Positions 46,601 to 55,554 of a stretch of 64,000 nucleotides of DNA are shown here, one piece after another. The notes beneath the pieces are model-generated. The model was not told the DNA's origin. It saw only the letters and a program-made list of their open reading frames with translations, and did not search any database. Both the position numbers and the translations under genes were made by a program. Source of the DNA: Panagrolaimus kolymaensis (lineage: Eukaryota; Nematoda; Chromadorea; Rhabditida; Panagrolaimidae); assembly GCA_028622995.1 (NCBI GenBank), contig JAJQJQ010000019.1:930001-994000 (forward strand). Reading direction: 5' to 3'. How positions within the stretch are numbered: position 1 is the first letter of the stretch; each line of letters opens with the position of its first letter.

Positions 46601-46636
46601 GTGGATTTTATCATTGTTTGGGGAATTTGGCAGCAT
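22611..46636 (-). CDS. Nuclear hormone receptor with a 19.6 kb Helitron-bearing intron
   Basis: Eight exons: 46636-46432, 46381-46316, 26688-26390, 25732-25550, 25490-25371, 24783-24587, 23464-23191 and 22691-22611; 474 residues, in phase. Exons 1-2 encode the two C4 zinc fingers: C-V-V-C-E-E-F ... C-R-A-C-A-A-F-F-R-R (divergent nematode P-box) and C-K-F-D-Q-N-C ... C-R-Y-C-R-Y-Q-K-C. Exon 3 starts A-V-Q-S-H-R-D, the usual continuation after the second finger (G-M-x-x-D-A-V-Q-x-x-R-D), which proves that the 26.7 kb and 46.3 kb parts are one gene. A Ser/Thr/His-rich hinge and a ligand-binding domain (L-F-A-N-F-Q-G-L-L; R-L-V-Q-E-N-F-R-V-A-D-L-F) follow. Known role: ligand-modulated transcription factor; the ligand is unknown. 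A TTTGATAG acceptor lies 2 bases before the start codon. Confidence 0.88.
26755..28487 (+). repeat. Left copy of ~1.73 kb direct repeat flanking the Helitron genes
   Basis: Starts TTCCCCAGTACACA and runs, with diverged but colinear sequence, through GACTAAAACTTTTTTTCC (near 26926 and 28072), a GGATC-rich stretch, the 27764 hairpin and a tRNA-like box pair. It matches 42333-44054. The distance from the start to the inner GTGGATCC (about 1137 bases) is the same in both copies. Confidence 0.75.
28285..28350 (+). repeat. tRNA-like segment (Pol III A and B box) in module
   Basis: GCTCAGTGG, then AAGGCGGTGGACTTGCG, then GTTCGAAACC: good matches to internal promoter A and B boxes at tRNA spacing. 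Related segments lie at 43848-43907 and 45308-45374. It is more likely tRNA-derived than a working tRNA gene, since acceptor pairing is poor. Confidence 0.5.
28488..30264. other. Upstream region of the Helitron transcription unit
   Basis: AT-rich and without CAGTT motifs or recognisable genes. It presumably contains the 5' terminus and promoter of the Helitron, but I see no diagnostic TC end. A TTACTTTCAG acceptor sits immediately before the start at 30265. Confidence 0.4.
30265..35397 (+). CDS. Helitron-associated protein: repeat region plus Ulp1-like (C48) cysteine protease, ends at in-frame TAG
   Basis: Thirteen exons with introns of roughly 40-60 bases: 30265-30569, 30625-31101, 31157-31408, 31459-31614, 31673-32056, 32107-32190, 32246-32401, 32452-33284, 33337-33453, 33505-33746, 33796-34098, 34151-34243 and 34294-35397; 1501 residues, in phase. 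The N-terminal two thirds carry degenerate repeats around N-x-S-T-I-S-L and H-G-D-I-K-A-N-A-G, with K-F-K-E-E-A-D-I-E-R-E-E-R, then a Lys/Glu coiled-coil-like stretch (exon 10). The last exon holds a C48 protease: F-H-W-T-I-L (His codon 34663-34665), Y-Y-D-T-L (Asp), Q-L-D-G-I-N-C-G-L-H (Cys codon 34879-34881). The frame runs on past the TAG (35395-35397) into the Rep-helicase ORF, so the two may be one broken or read-through gene. Confidence 0.8.
35398..42003 (+). CDS. Helitron Rep/helicase polyprotein with degenerate C48 and C-terminal C19-like protease domain
   Basis: Open frame continuous with the upstream gene; the first ATG is at 35437 (2188 residues from there). Domains in order: a second C48-like copy with D-N-N-W-T-I-L (His to Asn) and G-D-S-A-F-N (Cys to Ser); a Cys-rich finger (C-R-Y-K-C-G ... 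C-C-S-Y-G, residues ~247-270); Helitron-like N domain and HUH Rep with G-M-P-H-L-H-L-L-L (~787) and the tyrosine motif K-Y-L-Y-K-Y-I-Y-K-G (~939); Pif1-type helicase with G-S-G-G-T-G-K-T (~1305), I-I-W-D-E-A-P, G-G-D-F-K-Q-L-L-P-V and Y-V-A-V-S-R-V-R. The C-terminus has N-D-C-F-L-I-S-A (~1860), a C-E-C-G/Cys ribbon and R-H-Y-V-T-W (~2074), as in ubiquitin-specific proteases. Known role of Rep-Hel: rolling-circle transposition. No introns. Confidence 0.88.
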   Translation, partial: PLKIKDCLRVFPTMPDLILCPIPLQDNNWTILIINCNLETALFFDPLPLGAKLGVVFGEEELDICTMIMNELKSAKIINDNINCERAPYDSFNYQELQGDSAFNIMLIAEHVSFFGESMFFEKDKLNIKRENARFRVLLAGLYLLNLERQDNEHINIPNWLPTCFEYIEDQAYAMFSDEPRDLLEDNDLIQQMNVAPPSTQRITQLRRSQRVLPRTAKTKQLYDDKRTKQINSLRQQGKPVALNSSKVNPERHYLGPMNIPCRYKCGAMLFKGETSNACCSYGTVPIPNVPQMPPIWEAIAAHPEFWKLSTQFNSLMAMISTSANVKRHADTFKVEGELRHTAGDLNPNLGANPMFVQNYTIDSNQACENRISDLTHKLHFKAEDAVKHKELIGLLEAMLRECHPLAKILANTKDILAEVERKAAIENKVLRKFYLVWESGSEKNTNPGCFTLPTVGGQVFTLYHAEEDDERPKGIWFGISKDGSNDIRHIPHYNSYADAAAYPLIFIYGQEGWRPGMKKLKPAVKNSFANKKNPLIVTSSAPQHIQTQSTVNAPISAFTQAAAPLNILSDDNYDILNEKGFCSDSDEDFDECDDDVSRPSSNKRENISLKQHYSSLPFDRNEKQLKEFNPMNGLRELTQKFYIGAWLNVQRQRLDWIEKLQAAEDRQKRYDQCNRLREALQAKINRDEALRGKELGKIILLNKDFRGSRRYMEEQFKDNIAIANRYGFPTLFPTFTGNPNWPEITENLRPGETWIQRPDLTVRVFKLKAKEFLKDVIERNIFGKVLAYSVSLEIQKRGMPHLHLLLTMEEGYKYNDPTELDDLITAQLPVMPDENDTSYDAEYQLRYHDSVLKFMMHDPRKCKGICGPGKKEGICSKDFPKNFSDETVIRTDGFAALKRPADRREIDTFPSGKRRNIPMTNQHVVAHNRYLILKYNCHINLEHCGGLKCVKYLYKYIYKGNDQAFVSVREIKNSPDTSNKVDYNEITQYRKMQLMSATEAILGLIGMFRCKKSHSVEVLDVHLESEHNVVFDPNDDEETLNKLTENDGVEEEDKAVSKLTAFFKLVNDECEAFIVNPFIFDDDDKPRSMDLYYHQIPEYYRWDKKNKEWIRRKNEVKVVGRLRCIYPSEVEKYCLRELLRCVKGPSNYGILKWYKKVQYKTFHEAAVARGLYVDDKMCYSTMEEIISSYMPRDCRTVFALLLIYNQPKDPAALWNDHWKSLIDHNPDIPEEIRIRKALAHIASILFHHQKTLKDFNLPDVSEDDLIDSINNVFPTEDNDGEADYKQLNDEQRAFVDKVIESIKNKKDLRRLRLFFLQGSGGTGKTFVYNTLIRMLRARGLKVIAVASTGIAATLLDGGTTAHSAFHIPLDIHQEPNIPKNSPLARLIREADVIIWDEAPMQHKSVLKHVAGLIKNLVGLDEHHLKFGNKTVILGGDFKQLLPVMRNESARASFEASLLCSPLFRDNFKIHTLKTNVRAADDPNYAAWINDVGNGRNQSTTFGINKVQLPDDIVFYHPQPVIDFVYPPEFFEWDTKSQKYLDYVSEAVLMAPLNQTVKDLNEMIISKLKGDHKDYVANNIMTSTLYPDDEILRENFTSEELANFEHSSIPSNTIRLKVGTVVMLTRNILIPLGLCNGTRMVVEKMYDNHIACRILTGRSKGLIYPIVAVLNNFSDQSDDSLPDFTRMQLPIRPAFAITINKGQGQTLRKVGIILYTDSFSHGQFYVAVSRVRERKDIRIFVRQQNTGFAANGQKIPHAQNIVFKEVLTAIKQQADDQQKDMNAQQVKASQQQIFNDVIDVIDQINDNVYSPLSTPSASQFRIDVNSALPMYDVTHLTQTFQYPSSVINNVSSSQISHPQYRSANDCLKLKNVFNDCFLISAVNAIDLMKELKGSFHNVPENDAASHHELMKVLSGEVPDVQALRNSYPNYRYNPNTNDQHDGFEMFSTLIQSLHELSRSLFEFPIYTYHVCECGRVPQQPTMGSMLELNVVNSLTKQVTSTFDGMLENFVGPNVITGFMCTKQHEIVSNDVYSFTRSQTYLNVGINNVDATGQPRFIASNSLHINGHEIGGAKWKLIGAIQHIAGNRHYVTWRRNEDNKWIVIDDSNSSIVCNRLLDDLANYRCLIFQRIFNHEQLNSPQQLNIANNDADAQLISEQIKAYFKVQDDANEICDDYDDDVQEEVKEQDEDEEDDEKLFKLDD
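42004..42313. other. 3' flank of the Helitron gene
   Basis: AT-rich. It ends with a TATCAAATTGAAGAACTCATT segment that also occurs near 44853, ahead of the last module. No gene. Confidence 0.4.
44040..44790. repeat. 16-bp minisatellite (GGATCTTTGGGTTGAT)
   Basis: The core 44470-44780 consists of tandem copies of a 16-base unit, GGATCTTTGGGTTGAT, with a higher-order interruption GGTGGATTTCTCGGTATC. The upstream part 44040-44470 is a degenerate version. The open frame across it on the minus strand is a by-product of the repeat (16 is not a multiple of 3, so frame changes give recurring S-I-N-P-K and Q-P-K-D) and is not a gene. Confidence 0.85.
45308..45374 (+). repeat. tRNA-like segment in last Helitron module
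   Basis: TTTGACTCAGTGGTTAAAGG resembles an A box and AGTTCGAATC a B box, about 40 bases apart. Of the three module copies it is the closest to a tRNA D-arm and T-arm pair, but no clean seven-base acceptor stem is seen. Confidence 0.5.
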
Positions 46637-48440
46637 TTCTATCAAACAAAAAAAGAAAATCAGTTTAAAATCAAGAAATCAATGAAATAAATGTCGCAGT
46701 TTAAAAGAAAAAAAATCGGTGATTAAAAATTCTAAACAGTTTTAAAATTTAAAAAAATTCGAAGGTTCAAATTCGTACATAGTTTTTGAATAAACAGTTT
46801 TTTGTGTGTCAAAAAAACCAAAACAAAATTTTTTATGGAATCAAAGAAAAAAAATTCAATTAAAAAATCAAGATACATAGAAACAATCCAATGCAGTTAT
46901 AAAAAATAATAAAAAGTTTAAAAAATCTAAGATTTATGTCCGCGAAAAGTTTCTAATACTTCCTAGTTTCATTTTTATTTTGCGAGCCAAAAATAATTTA
47001 AAAAAATGCAAAAAAGAAAATTTTATTTTTTTGGAATCAAAAAAGAAAAAAAAATTAAGTAAAAAAAATGCAAAGTGCAAAAACTACCCCAACAGGGCAA
47101 GCAGTCGTAGTCGAGCTGGAGTCTTTACAGCGGCCTTTCAGTTAAAAAAAATAAATAAAAATAAACGGGAGGCAACTGACTGACTAACTACAAACTAGAA
47201 ATTTATTTTTTTTCTACCTGTCGTATATTTTTTTTTTTTGAGACCACTACTTTTTTTATTTGTCACTGAAAAAAAAAATAAAAAAACATGACATAAGAAG
47301 AAATATAATCGATTTTGTTTTTGTTGTTGCTGAACAACAAAACTAAAATAAATTTTTTTGTTTGGGTTGTAAAAGGATTTATTTTTTGTTGGGTTGTCAT
47401 GTATACAAATTTAATTTAGAATAAGTTATTTTGGAAATAAATTTGATTATTTCTATGCAGTTTTTCTTTGTTATTGTTGTAAAAATTGGTTGGGAAAAAA
47501 ACTTTTCAAAGCACAGTTTTTTTATTAAAATTTTTCAATATATTTTTGATACTTAAATATCAAGATTCAGTTTAAATTTATTATGAAATTTTGTTGCAAC
47601 TCTATTTTCAGTTTATTTTTTAAAAAAATTAATAGGATGGCTCAGTTTATTCTAACAATGCATTCATAATCAAAAACTCAGTTTTTTACAAATAATTCTA
47701 ATAAATTCTAAATGAACAGTTTTTTTAAAGAAAAAAGGATCCAAAATAACTACTATCAATAATACAGTTTTAATCAAATTTTGGAGAAAATGTATTTTTA
47801 AATGACCATTAAAAAAATTCAAAAAGAGACATCCCACAGTTAAAAAAAAATTAAAAGTACTTTTCAAAAATGGTGTTTTTGTTTGATTAAAATCAGTTTA
47901 AAATTAAAAGCCTGATATTTGTTAATTATATCCTAAATCCAAAAAAGGCACTTATTTCGCAGTTTGAAAAACATAAAAAAGTTTTTTTTGAATGTGATTG
48001 GAATTAGCGATCATTTCCCCTCACACTTCTTTAAAAGTTAAAAACAGTTTTACTCAAAACACTTTTTTGACAATATTTATAATATTACTTTTCCAATCAT
48101 CACAGAAGTTTAAGTTTAAAAAAATATATTTTCTTGGATTTAAGAATATGAAAAAAAGCGATTAACCTGCTAAACGAAGGAACAGTTTATGAATTTCAAA
48201 AAAGAAAATATGACGAAATTTTTTTATTTCCAAATCATAGAAACCCTTTTCGGTGCACAGTTTTTAAATTTTTCTATTCATTAGGACAGTTTATTTTATT
48301 TATTATAATCATATTAATTTTTATAACAAAAAAAGGTTATTAAAAATGAAATAAATTTTATATTTTGAATAAGTGATTATATTTAGTCAAAGCTCTGCAA
48401 ACGACATGGTCATGCAGTTTAAAAAAATGATTTTAGGATT
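46637..48440. other. Region upstream of the NHR gene
   Basis: Motif-rich AT DNA without a convincing gene. A GC-richer patch at 47086-47150 could belong to a 5' untranslated exon or promoter of the NHR gene, but nothing specific is recognisable. Confidence 0.4.
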
Positions 48441-48864
48441 TTATTCATCTCGATTATGGCGACGGCGTTCTCCACCTTCATCATTTGGATCAAAAGGTGG
48501 ACGTTCACCATCACCAAAGTTTGGTCGGCCTCCATCATTATTGCCGTCAAATCCGCCACCTGGAGGGCCACGACCTCCTCGGTGGCCATCATTATTTGGG
48601 TCAAATCCTTCTCCTCCACCTTCGCCTAAAAAACAAACAGTTTTTTTTGCAATCAAAAATGCTTCCAGTTTTAATAAAATAAATTTTTTACCTTGGAAAG
48701 GTTTTCCACACATTTGTCGATCGTCACCTTCTTCACCATCATTACCTCGACGTTGTGGTGGGCCATCGTCGTTGTTATCTCCTAAAAAAATCCAGATTTT
48801 CTAAAAGACAGTTTTATAACAAAAAAAAGTTACTTCGCCCATGAACATATTCCATATCCTCCAT
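48441..48864 (-). CDS. Small Gly/Asp/Pro-rich protein
   Basis: Exons: 48864-48834, 48781-48692 and 48625-48441 (101 residues), in phase. The sequence is low complexity: D-N-N-D-D-G-P-P-Q-R-R-G, then G-E-G-G-G-E-G-F-D-P-N-N-D-G-H-R-G-G-R-G, with repeats of D-P-N(N/D)-D and a single Cys (M-C-G-K-P-F). The start M-E-D-M-E-Y lacks a signal peptide and an obvious trans-splice acceptor, so one or more upstream exons may be missing. The base composition is clearly more GC-rich than the flanks, which supports it as coding. No family recognised. Confidence 0.55.
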
Positions 48865-50181
48865 AATTAGTCTTTTTTTTTTCAACAAAATGTGAAAAGT
48901 ATTAAAAAAAAATTTTCTTGTTCAACTCTTCAAAAGCTCCAGTTTATATATGCTTAATTTTTTTTGTGCTCTTGGTGAACTTTATTTCCAATGCCATAGT
49001 TACACAAGGAAAATAATAAACAACAACCCCTTTGCTTTGGTTCCAAAAACCAAAAATATTGTTTTTAGTAAAAAATCATGTTGCTTAGAAACAACAATAA
49101 AAACAACAAATAACAAAAGAAAGATGTGAGAAGAAGAAAAAAAAAGCATCCTGGTCAGTATAGTTTGTAGGAGATGCTTGCTTGAATAATAAAAATGATT
49201 TGTTCTGTATAGCTTATTTCTTAAAACGAGATAACAGTTTAAAAAAAAGATAAAATTTACATTCATTTTTCATTTATAAAATGCTAGGATCGCTGGAATT
49301 AAAAATAAAATTCATAATTTTCTATTAAAGTTATAGCTTGAATTAAAATACACTTTTTACAGTTAATTTAATAAAATTTGAAGAATTTTCTTCCAGTTTT
49401 TTCTATTTTTAAATAAACATTTGGTTTCTTGACAGTTTAAAATGATATTTACCTTGCTTTATCAAATTGGAGAAGTTTGAATCGATCCAACAAGAAAAAC
49501 TCAAAAAAAAAATTAAATAATTCGTTTCCTGATCAAACGAATGGCTACAGTTTTATTAAAGTTAAAAAAAAAAGAGAACTAATCTTCAAAAAAAGATTTA
49601 TAATTTATAAATCACCAAATTCCTTATTATTATTCCCAGACAAACCAGTTTCATAAATAACTTTAAAATAATAATAAAAAAATTAAACCAAAGCTAACAT
49701 AAAAAATTTAAATAATGGTTCCAAAAAAGGAATTCAGTGAAAAAGAAAAAAACAATGAGCAAGAAATACACTTGCTGCCAACACAGTTAACATAAAAATT
49801 AATTAATCCATAATTGCATGAAAAAATTAAAAATATCAAAAAGCAAGCTGCACAGTTTTGTTTATTTTTTTTAAATGAAAATCATCACATTTCAAGACGT
49901 ATTAAAATATGAATCACCACCTTTTACAATCATAACCTTACATAATAGTTTTCATTTCTTATTGGTATTGTTTACTTTTTTTTGTGACGTCAAAAAAAGA
50001 AAAGAAATACATCAGCATCTTATCGCATCTCTTTTTCTTTCCACTCCTCAAATTGAATAAGAAAACATTCATTTTTTTTGAGGTATAAAAGCATTTTCAT
50101 TTTTTCTATTTTTTCCATCATTCAATAAGTTTTTCATTCAAATATTTGTTTTATTCCAGTTTAATTTTAAATATTAAAAAA
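48865..50181. other. Intergenic region with left arm of inverted duplication
   Basis: The first kilobase is AT-rich with CAGTT motifs and no gene. From about 49.92 kb it matches, inverted, the 60.3-60.6 kb region; this arm holds the promoter of the His-rich gene. Confidence 0.5.
49985..50090 (+). promoter_or_regulatory. Promoter of His-rich gene 1: CRE-like palindrome and TATA box
   Basis: TGACGTCA at 49985-49992 and TATAAAA at 50084-50090 lie upstream of the start at 50182. Both elements are conserved in the inverted copy (60493-60500 and 60397-60403), together with a CTTATCGCATCTC segment between them. Confidence 0.6.
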
Positions 50182-50415
50182 ATGTGTCACGGAAGCGAAC
50201 ATTGTCATTGCCATTATAATCATGGATATGGCCATCACGGTGGTGGATATTACAATAATGGCGGAGGATATTATGGCGGCGGCGGACATCATAATGGAGG
50301 TTACTATGATCACCACCATCATGGCCATCATGGCTATGAACATGGAGGATATTATGAACCCCATTATTATGAACATCATCACGGCCATCATGGACATGGC
50401 CATGGACATTGTTAA
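50182..50415 (+). CDS. His/Gly/Tyr-rich small protein 1
   Basis: 77 residues, M-C-H-G-S-E-H-C-H-C-H-Y-N-H-G-Y-G, then G-G-G-Y-Y, H-H-N-G-G-Y-Y-D and H-H-x-G-H-H repeats, ending G-H-G-H-C. No signal peptide. The His and Cys pattern suggests metal binding (inference). A TTTTATTCCAG acceptor about 23 bases upstream may be a trans-splice site, which favours this start over the upstream in-frame ATG at 50146. A near-identical copy lies inverted at 60062-60301. Confidence 0.8.
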   Translation: MCHGSEHCHCHYNHGYGHHGGGYYNNGGGYYGGGGHHNGGYYDHHHHGHHGYEHGGYYEPHYYEHHHGHHGHGHGHC

Positions 50416-51091
50416 ACAAAAAAATTAATAAATTATTATTTTTGATTTTTAATCGGGTTTTAATTTTTTATTTGCTTTAACTTTTTTTAAATAAATTCTT
50501 CATTTTTTATTTTCAACAAACTTTAATTCAGCAACCTTAATTCATTCGAAAAATACAGTTTCAGTAAGAAAATAAAAATACCAATAAATTATAAATTAAG
50601 GAAGTTAAGAAAAATAGCTTCAATAAAAATGCTTTGTTTTGAGTAATTTTGTGAATCTCAAAATCGAGGAGGTCAGAAAGATAGCAACAACAAAGTCGAA
50701 AAATCTTTTGAAACATTGTTTGCTCTTTTTTTGAAATAAATTCTGCCTTAAAACATCTAATTAACACCAATATGCGCAGTTTAAATTTAAAAAAAAGCAT
50801 CACTGTATCTTATTAGGCGAAATTTCTTACTGGATTACAATTTGTATTAGTCAAACAACTAACATCAACAATGTTTGCTATAAAAGTCCAAAAAAATATT
50901 TGGACCACTAAATAACAGTTTTTCTTTTTTTATTATTTGCATAAAAAAATCCATGCAAGCATGTTTCTCATCCTTGAATGAAAAAAAGGAAGTATGCAAA
51001 TTTTACAAAAATTAGTTGAAAGCAAAAATGTTGCAAGTCGAACATTCATTCATTTATCCAACAATCACAACATCAACAACAACAAAAAAAA
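50416..51091. other. Intergenic region
   Basis: AT-rich, with the last CAGTT motifs of domain 2 (about 50778 and 50917). No gene. Confidence 0.4.
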
Positions 51092-52609
51092 ATGCCACGA
51101 TTATCATTTCGACGAATATTTTATATTGGATTTTTTGGTTTTATATTTTTTGCAATTTTTATTATTTTATATGGAATCTATCAACGAATGAATGGTGAAG
51201 AATCATATTCATATGGTGCAACAAATGAAGTAAGTTTCTTTTCTTTCATTTTTTTCTTTATTTTTTTCGTTGCTTCAAAAAAAAAATGTTTTCAAACAAA
51301 AAAGTTTTTGTATCAAAAATAGTTCTTTCTTTCGTTGCCTAGCCCCAACTTCTAAATCACGCTTGCATTCATTTCTCTACAAAATATAAACATTTTTCTT
51401 AGATTAGTTCTTTGTAATTTTTATTACCTAAAGGTACTAAAATTGATTCAAGCCCTTTTTATAAGTGGTTTGTAAAAAATTTAAATTTTGGAAAGCTTCC
51501 ATGAAAATGGAAGCAAATCTTTTTCTTCTTTATGCTAGTTGCTTGAGCAATTACATTTACAATCCCCATTTACTTACTTCCACAATCCTGTTTCATTTGA
51601 GTATTCAGCATTGTTTTGCTTCCTTTCGATTTGACTATAAACTTTTCTCAATAAACCTCTCTCACTTTTTTACTTTTTCAGGTAATCAATCCTTATGCGT
51701 ATCCTTTCATCATCAAACCAAATATTCCTGCATGTTCTAACAAAAATTCATCGAAAAATGCTATAATCTTTGTTCTCTCTCATCCAAGTTATGTTTCGAA
51801 GCGTCAACGATATCGTTCATCCATGGGTGATGAAGCTTTGAAGGAATATTTCAATTATGATTTGATATATGTTATGGGAAAAGCTAAAGATCAAAGTGAA
51901 CAAGAAATGATCGAACAAGAAGCAGCTGATCATGGTGATATCCTTCAAGCTGAATTGAATGAACATTATTGGAATTTATCAACAAAAGATATCGCATGGA
52001 TAAGATTTGTAGCTGAAAACTGTGCTGAACGTAATCCATTCATAATCAAAACGGATGATGATGTCGCGATAAATGTCAAAAAGATGAATGAAATGTTGCC
52101 GAAACATTCAAACATGCTGCAAGAAAATTATCGATGCCATCAATGGAACCGAAATATGCCTATCATTAGAGAAAATGGATCGCGATAGTATGTTTTATAA
52201 CTTCTTCAGCTTCCTTAGTATCTAACCACAACCTTTTTTCAGTTATATCCCAACAAGTGAAATATCTGGATGGTACAACTATTATCCTGCATACTGTAGT
52301 GGAGTAGCATATGCAACATCAACGGCTGTAATAATCAAACAATGGAAATATTTGATTCATCATAAAGTACATTATCATAAAATGGAAGATTTCTTTGTTA
52401 CTGGTAAATTAGCTGCTAATACATATGTTGGCCGAATTCATGCTCCAGATGAATTCGTTATAGTTCGAGAAAATGTTACTCAATCTATAGAAGAAAAACC
52501 AAATGGTATCTTTTTTCAATGTCATTATAATGGTCATCAAGAAATCATGTGGAAGCATATCTTTGAAACGGATTTGGAAGAACTCTTCAAAAATGGTACA
52601 ATATTTTGA
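51092..52609 (+). CDS. GT31 family glycosyltransferase (beta-1,3-galactosyltransferase-like), copy 1
   Basis: Exons: 51092-51229, 51682-52187 and 52243-52609 (336 residues), in phase. A type II membrane anchor (I-G-F-F-G-F-I-F-F-A-I-F-I-I-L) is followed by a lumenal domain with Q-R-Y-R-S-S-M-G, the DxD metal/nucleotide-sugar motif K-T-D-D-D-V-A-I-N, C-S-G-V-A-Y and the E-D-F-F-V-T-G-K block. These are the conserved GT31 elements, so a Golgi glycosyltransferase transferring a hexose or HexNAc in beta-1,3 linkage is likely; donor and acceptor cannot be read off. It is the paralogue of the gene at 56.2 kb, with the same first exon ending G-A-T-N-E. Confidence 0.85.
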
Positions 52610-52967
52610 TATTAGATTACTCATTTGTATTTATGTATTTTGATTAGGATATTTAGATGTTCAAATAAACGTTTCTTTAAGCTTGTGTATCTTTTTTGTG
52701 TGATAACAATCATTTTTGACTAAACGTAAAACTTGGGCCTTAAAAAATCGTGATTATGGAGAGGAGGTTAAGGAAGTGGAGAAACCGGCATTTTCTTATT
52801 TGAGCGCAAAATTAAGCTTTCCCAAAACAAAACAAAAAGTAAAGTAATCCTTTTCTCAACATCTTTTTTTTGAAAAGCTTTATGCAAATTAATTTTAGCG
52901 ATTCCAAACATTCATATTTGAAAAGTTGTAATTCAAGGCATTTGGAGTATAATCATCACTTCCAATC
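52610..52967. other. Short intergenic spacer
   Basis: 358 bases between the GT31 and DUF229 genes on the same strand. A TTAATTTTAG sequence near 52890-52899 could be a trans-splice acceptor for the DUF229 gene. No other feature. Confidence 0.4.
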
Positions 52968-55554
52968 ATGTCGTCGTCGTCTTCATCCTCCTCATTTTCA
53001 ATGATGAAAAAAAGTTTTAAATATTTGATACTTATCTTTCTTGGAATTATGGTGCTATGGTATTTCTTCTTCTTTCAAAATGAAACGTTGCTTGGAAGAT
53101 TGGAAAGCATTGATGTGAGTTTTTACCTTTTTTGTTGTTGTTGATTGATGGATGCTGAAATGTTTGTAAAACAATTTAGGCTAAACAATTTGCATTGGCG
53201 AATTGCTCCTTTACCGCAGCGGTGGAACTTTTTTTTGAGGAATCTTACGTATTTTTTTTGATTCATTTTCAAGTTTTTCAAAGTTTGTTTGACCAAACAT
53301 TTTTTTAGGCTAGCTTTAACTTCTTGAATGACGAAGGCTGTAAATATGTTGCAAATCCATTTGATCCAAGAATATTACAATATTATGAAAAGCTTTCACC
53401 TCTTGAATGTGATTCTGATCAAGTTTGTTTTTTCCCTTTCTTTTTTCTTTTCACCTTTTTTTTACGTTTTAGAAAAAAGAAACTTCTCTCGTTAATGGTA
53501 CATTGCTTCTTCTGAATCCTGACTCAACATGTCGATATCGTTACTTTGGTCATAATTCTGGAGTCAATGATGATACTGTGAAATACGACAAATGGATACC
53601 AATGAATTCAACTCCAATCAAACTTGTTAAAGATTTGGTGGATGTTTCATGTGTTGACAAAGAAGGAATTGAAACATATCGTTATCTATGGTCTACTATT
53701 ATACCTCAAAATGTCTCAATTCAAACTCAAAAGTAATATTTTTGTCGTTTTTGAGCATGCGTATATATCATTGTGAATATTTTAGGCCATTTGAAGACGA
53801 AACCGAAGATCAACTCAGCTTCATTATGATTGGAATGGATTCAATGTCAAGATCAAACATGTTTCGACAAATGTCAAATACACTAAAAATGTTGGATAAG
53901 CTTGGATTTATAACAATGGAAAAGCATGTCAAAGTTGGAGAAAATAGCTATCCAAACTTTATGCCGATTTTACTTGGTGAACATGCTGCCCGTGAATACA
54001 ATAAGGTTTGTAGTATCTTCTTTATATGATTAATCTTAATTAAGAAACCCATATTATTTCAGGAATTTCAAGCCAATATTCCGGATGAAGATAGTGTGAT
54101 TTTTGATAATTGGACAAATTTACCTTTCTTTACTTTTGGTGAAAAAGGATATGCATCGTATTATTCAGAAGATTGGATGGAATATACATTATTTAATTCT
54201 GTTGCTGATAAAGGATTTATAGCTCGTCCGCCAACTGATCATTATTTTCGTCCATGGACTTTAGCATACGAAAAGACTGATTTATATGAAGAAAGTAACA
54301 GGCTTTGCTATCATGATACTCCATTACATAAAATTTATTTGAATCATCTTGAATCGTTTCTTAAAGGTTAGTTGTTTTGGGGTTTATAGGTATCTTTGAC
54401 TTGGGCTGCGTAGTTACTTGTTCGTTTGCTTTTTGGATTTCTGTGGAATTTTCTGCGACTTTGTGCCATTTACTTACATATTACTCGATGATCTCTAATG
54501 CCATCCTTTTTTCAGCTTATGATGGTAAAAGAAGGTTTGTATTTCACTGGTATAATCAACTATCTCATTCAAAAATGAATACTCCTCAATATATGGATGA
54601 TGATTTGGTGGAATTTCTTTCAAATATGGAATCAACTTTCAATAAATCCATTGTTATAGTTTTCTCTGATCATGGTCAACGAATTACTAAATTTTGTCAA
54701 ACTTCTCTAGGTCGATTAGAAGCAAAAATTCCATTTTTATCTGTTCGTTTACCTGAATGGTTCAAAAAGAAGCATCCAACGCTTGCAACAAACTTGAAAA
54801 AGAATAGCAAAATTTTAACATCTCATTTTGATCTTCATGCTTTACTCAAACATACATTACAGGTATACGTACTTTTTAATGCTTTTTCTAATGCAATGAT
54901 TCGTTTTTTAGGGTAACTTTACAACTTTAAAAGCTCCTATACTTCCTCGTGGCATATCTTTACTTTCAACCATTCCAATTCGAACTTGTTTTGAAGCTGA
55001 AATTCCAACATCATTTTGTCCATGTTTTGAAGAAGTTGAATTATCACCATCCAATGGAACCAAATTTGCTGTTATGGTACTTCAAAAGATTCATGATTAT
55101 TTTAAAGAAAAAAGTGTTATTGTAAGTTTATTGAATGACTTTCAAAACAAAAGCTACGTTAAAGGTTTTTCTTAGCTTCATTAACCCTTTGTTTTTCAAT
55201 TTATTTTTCATGCCTCCTTTTTTTCAGAGAAAATGTTTATGGATGAAATTGAACAATGTTACATCTTTATCTCGTACTATTCCAACTTCATCAAAAGACG
55301 ATTCCAAAATTATCCATTATCGTGTACAATTCTCTGTCAAATCTCCATCCAATGCAATGTTTGAAGGTGTCGTGATTGAAGATGAATCAACTGGAGAATT
55401 AACTGCATTGAATGATATCGAAAGAGTTAATAGGTGAATATTTTCTTTTTGAATTCTTAATATGCTTTAATGTGTGTTTGATATTTTTAGATATGGCAAT
55501 ACTTCAAAATGTGTTGATAGTCCCATCCTCAGAAAATTATGTCATTGTGTTTAA
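52968..55554 (+). CDS. DUF229 family protein (sulfatase/alkaline phosphatase-like fold)
   Basis: Nine exons: 52968-53114, 53309-53422, 53473-53732, 53786-54005, 54063-54366, 54516-54862, 54912-55121, 55228-55433 and 55491-55554 (623 residues), in phase. Ser run, then an N-terminal signal anchor L-I-L-I-F-L-G-I-M-V-L-W. The lumenal domain has M-I-G-M-D-S-M-S-R-S, which fits the metal/nucleophile site of the alkaline-phosphatase-like superfamily, and V-F-S-D-H-G-Q-R with its metal ligands. It ends C-H-C-V. DUF229 is greatly expanded in nematodes; the substrate is unknown. It lies between two GT31 genes on the same strand, so a shared role in surface or secreted glycan modification is plausible (inference). 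An extra small exon near 53180-53230 cannot be excluded. Confidence 0.85.

Larger units (their letters stand above)
45920..50925 (+). repeat. CAGTT(T/A) motif array, domain 2
   Basis: The motif resumes immediately after the Helitron block (first copy in GGTCAGTTTAAA near 45925). It continues at similar spacing through NHR intron 3, exons 1-2, the upstream region and the 48.4 kb gene to about 50.92 kb, in the same plus orientation. The His-rich gene at 50.2 kb itself contains none. Confidence 0.75.

Noticed and set aside
50167..50428. Met/Ile-rich frames overlapping the His-rich gene
   Set aside because: They are other-frame readings of CAT/CAC-rich repeats. The His frame has the conserved start context and is retained in both copies.
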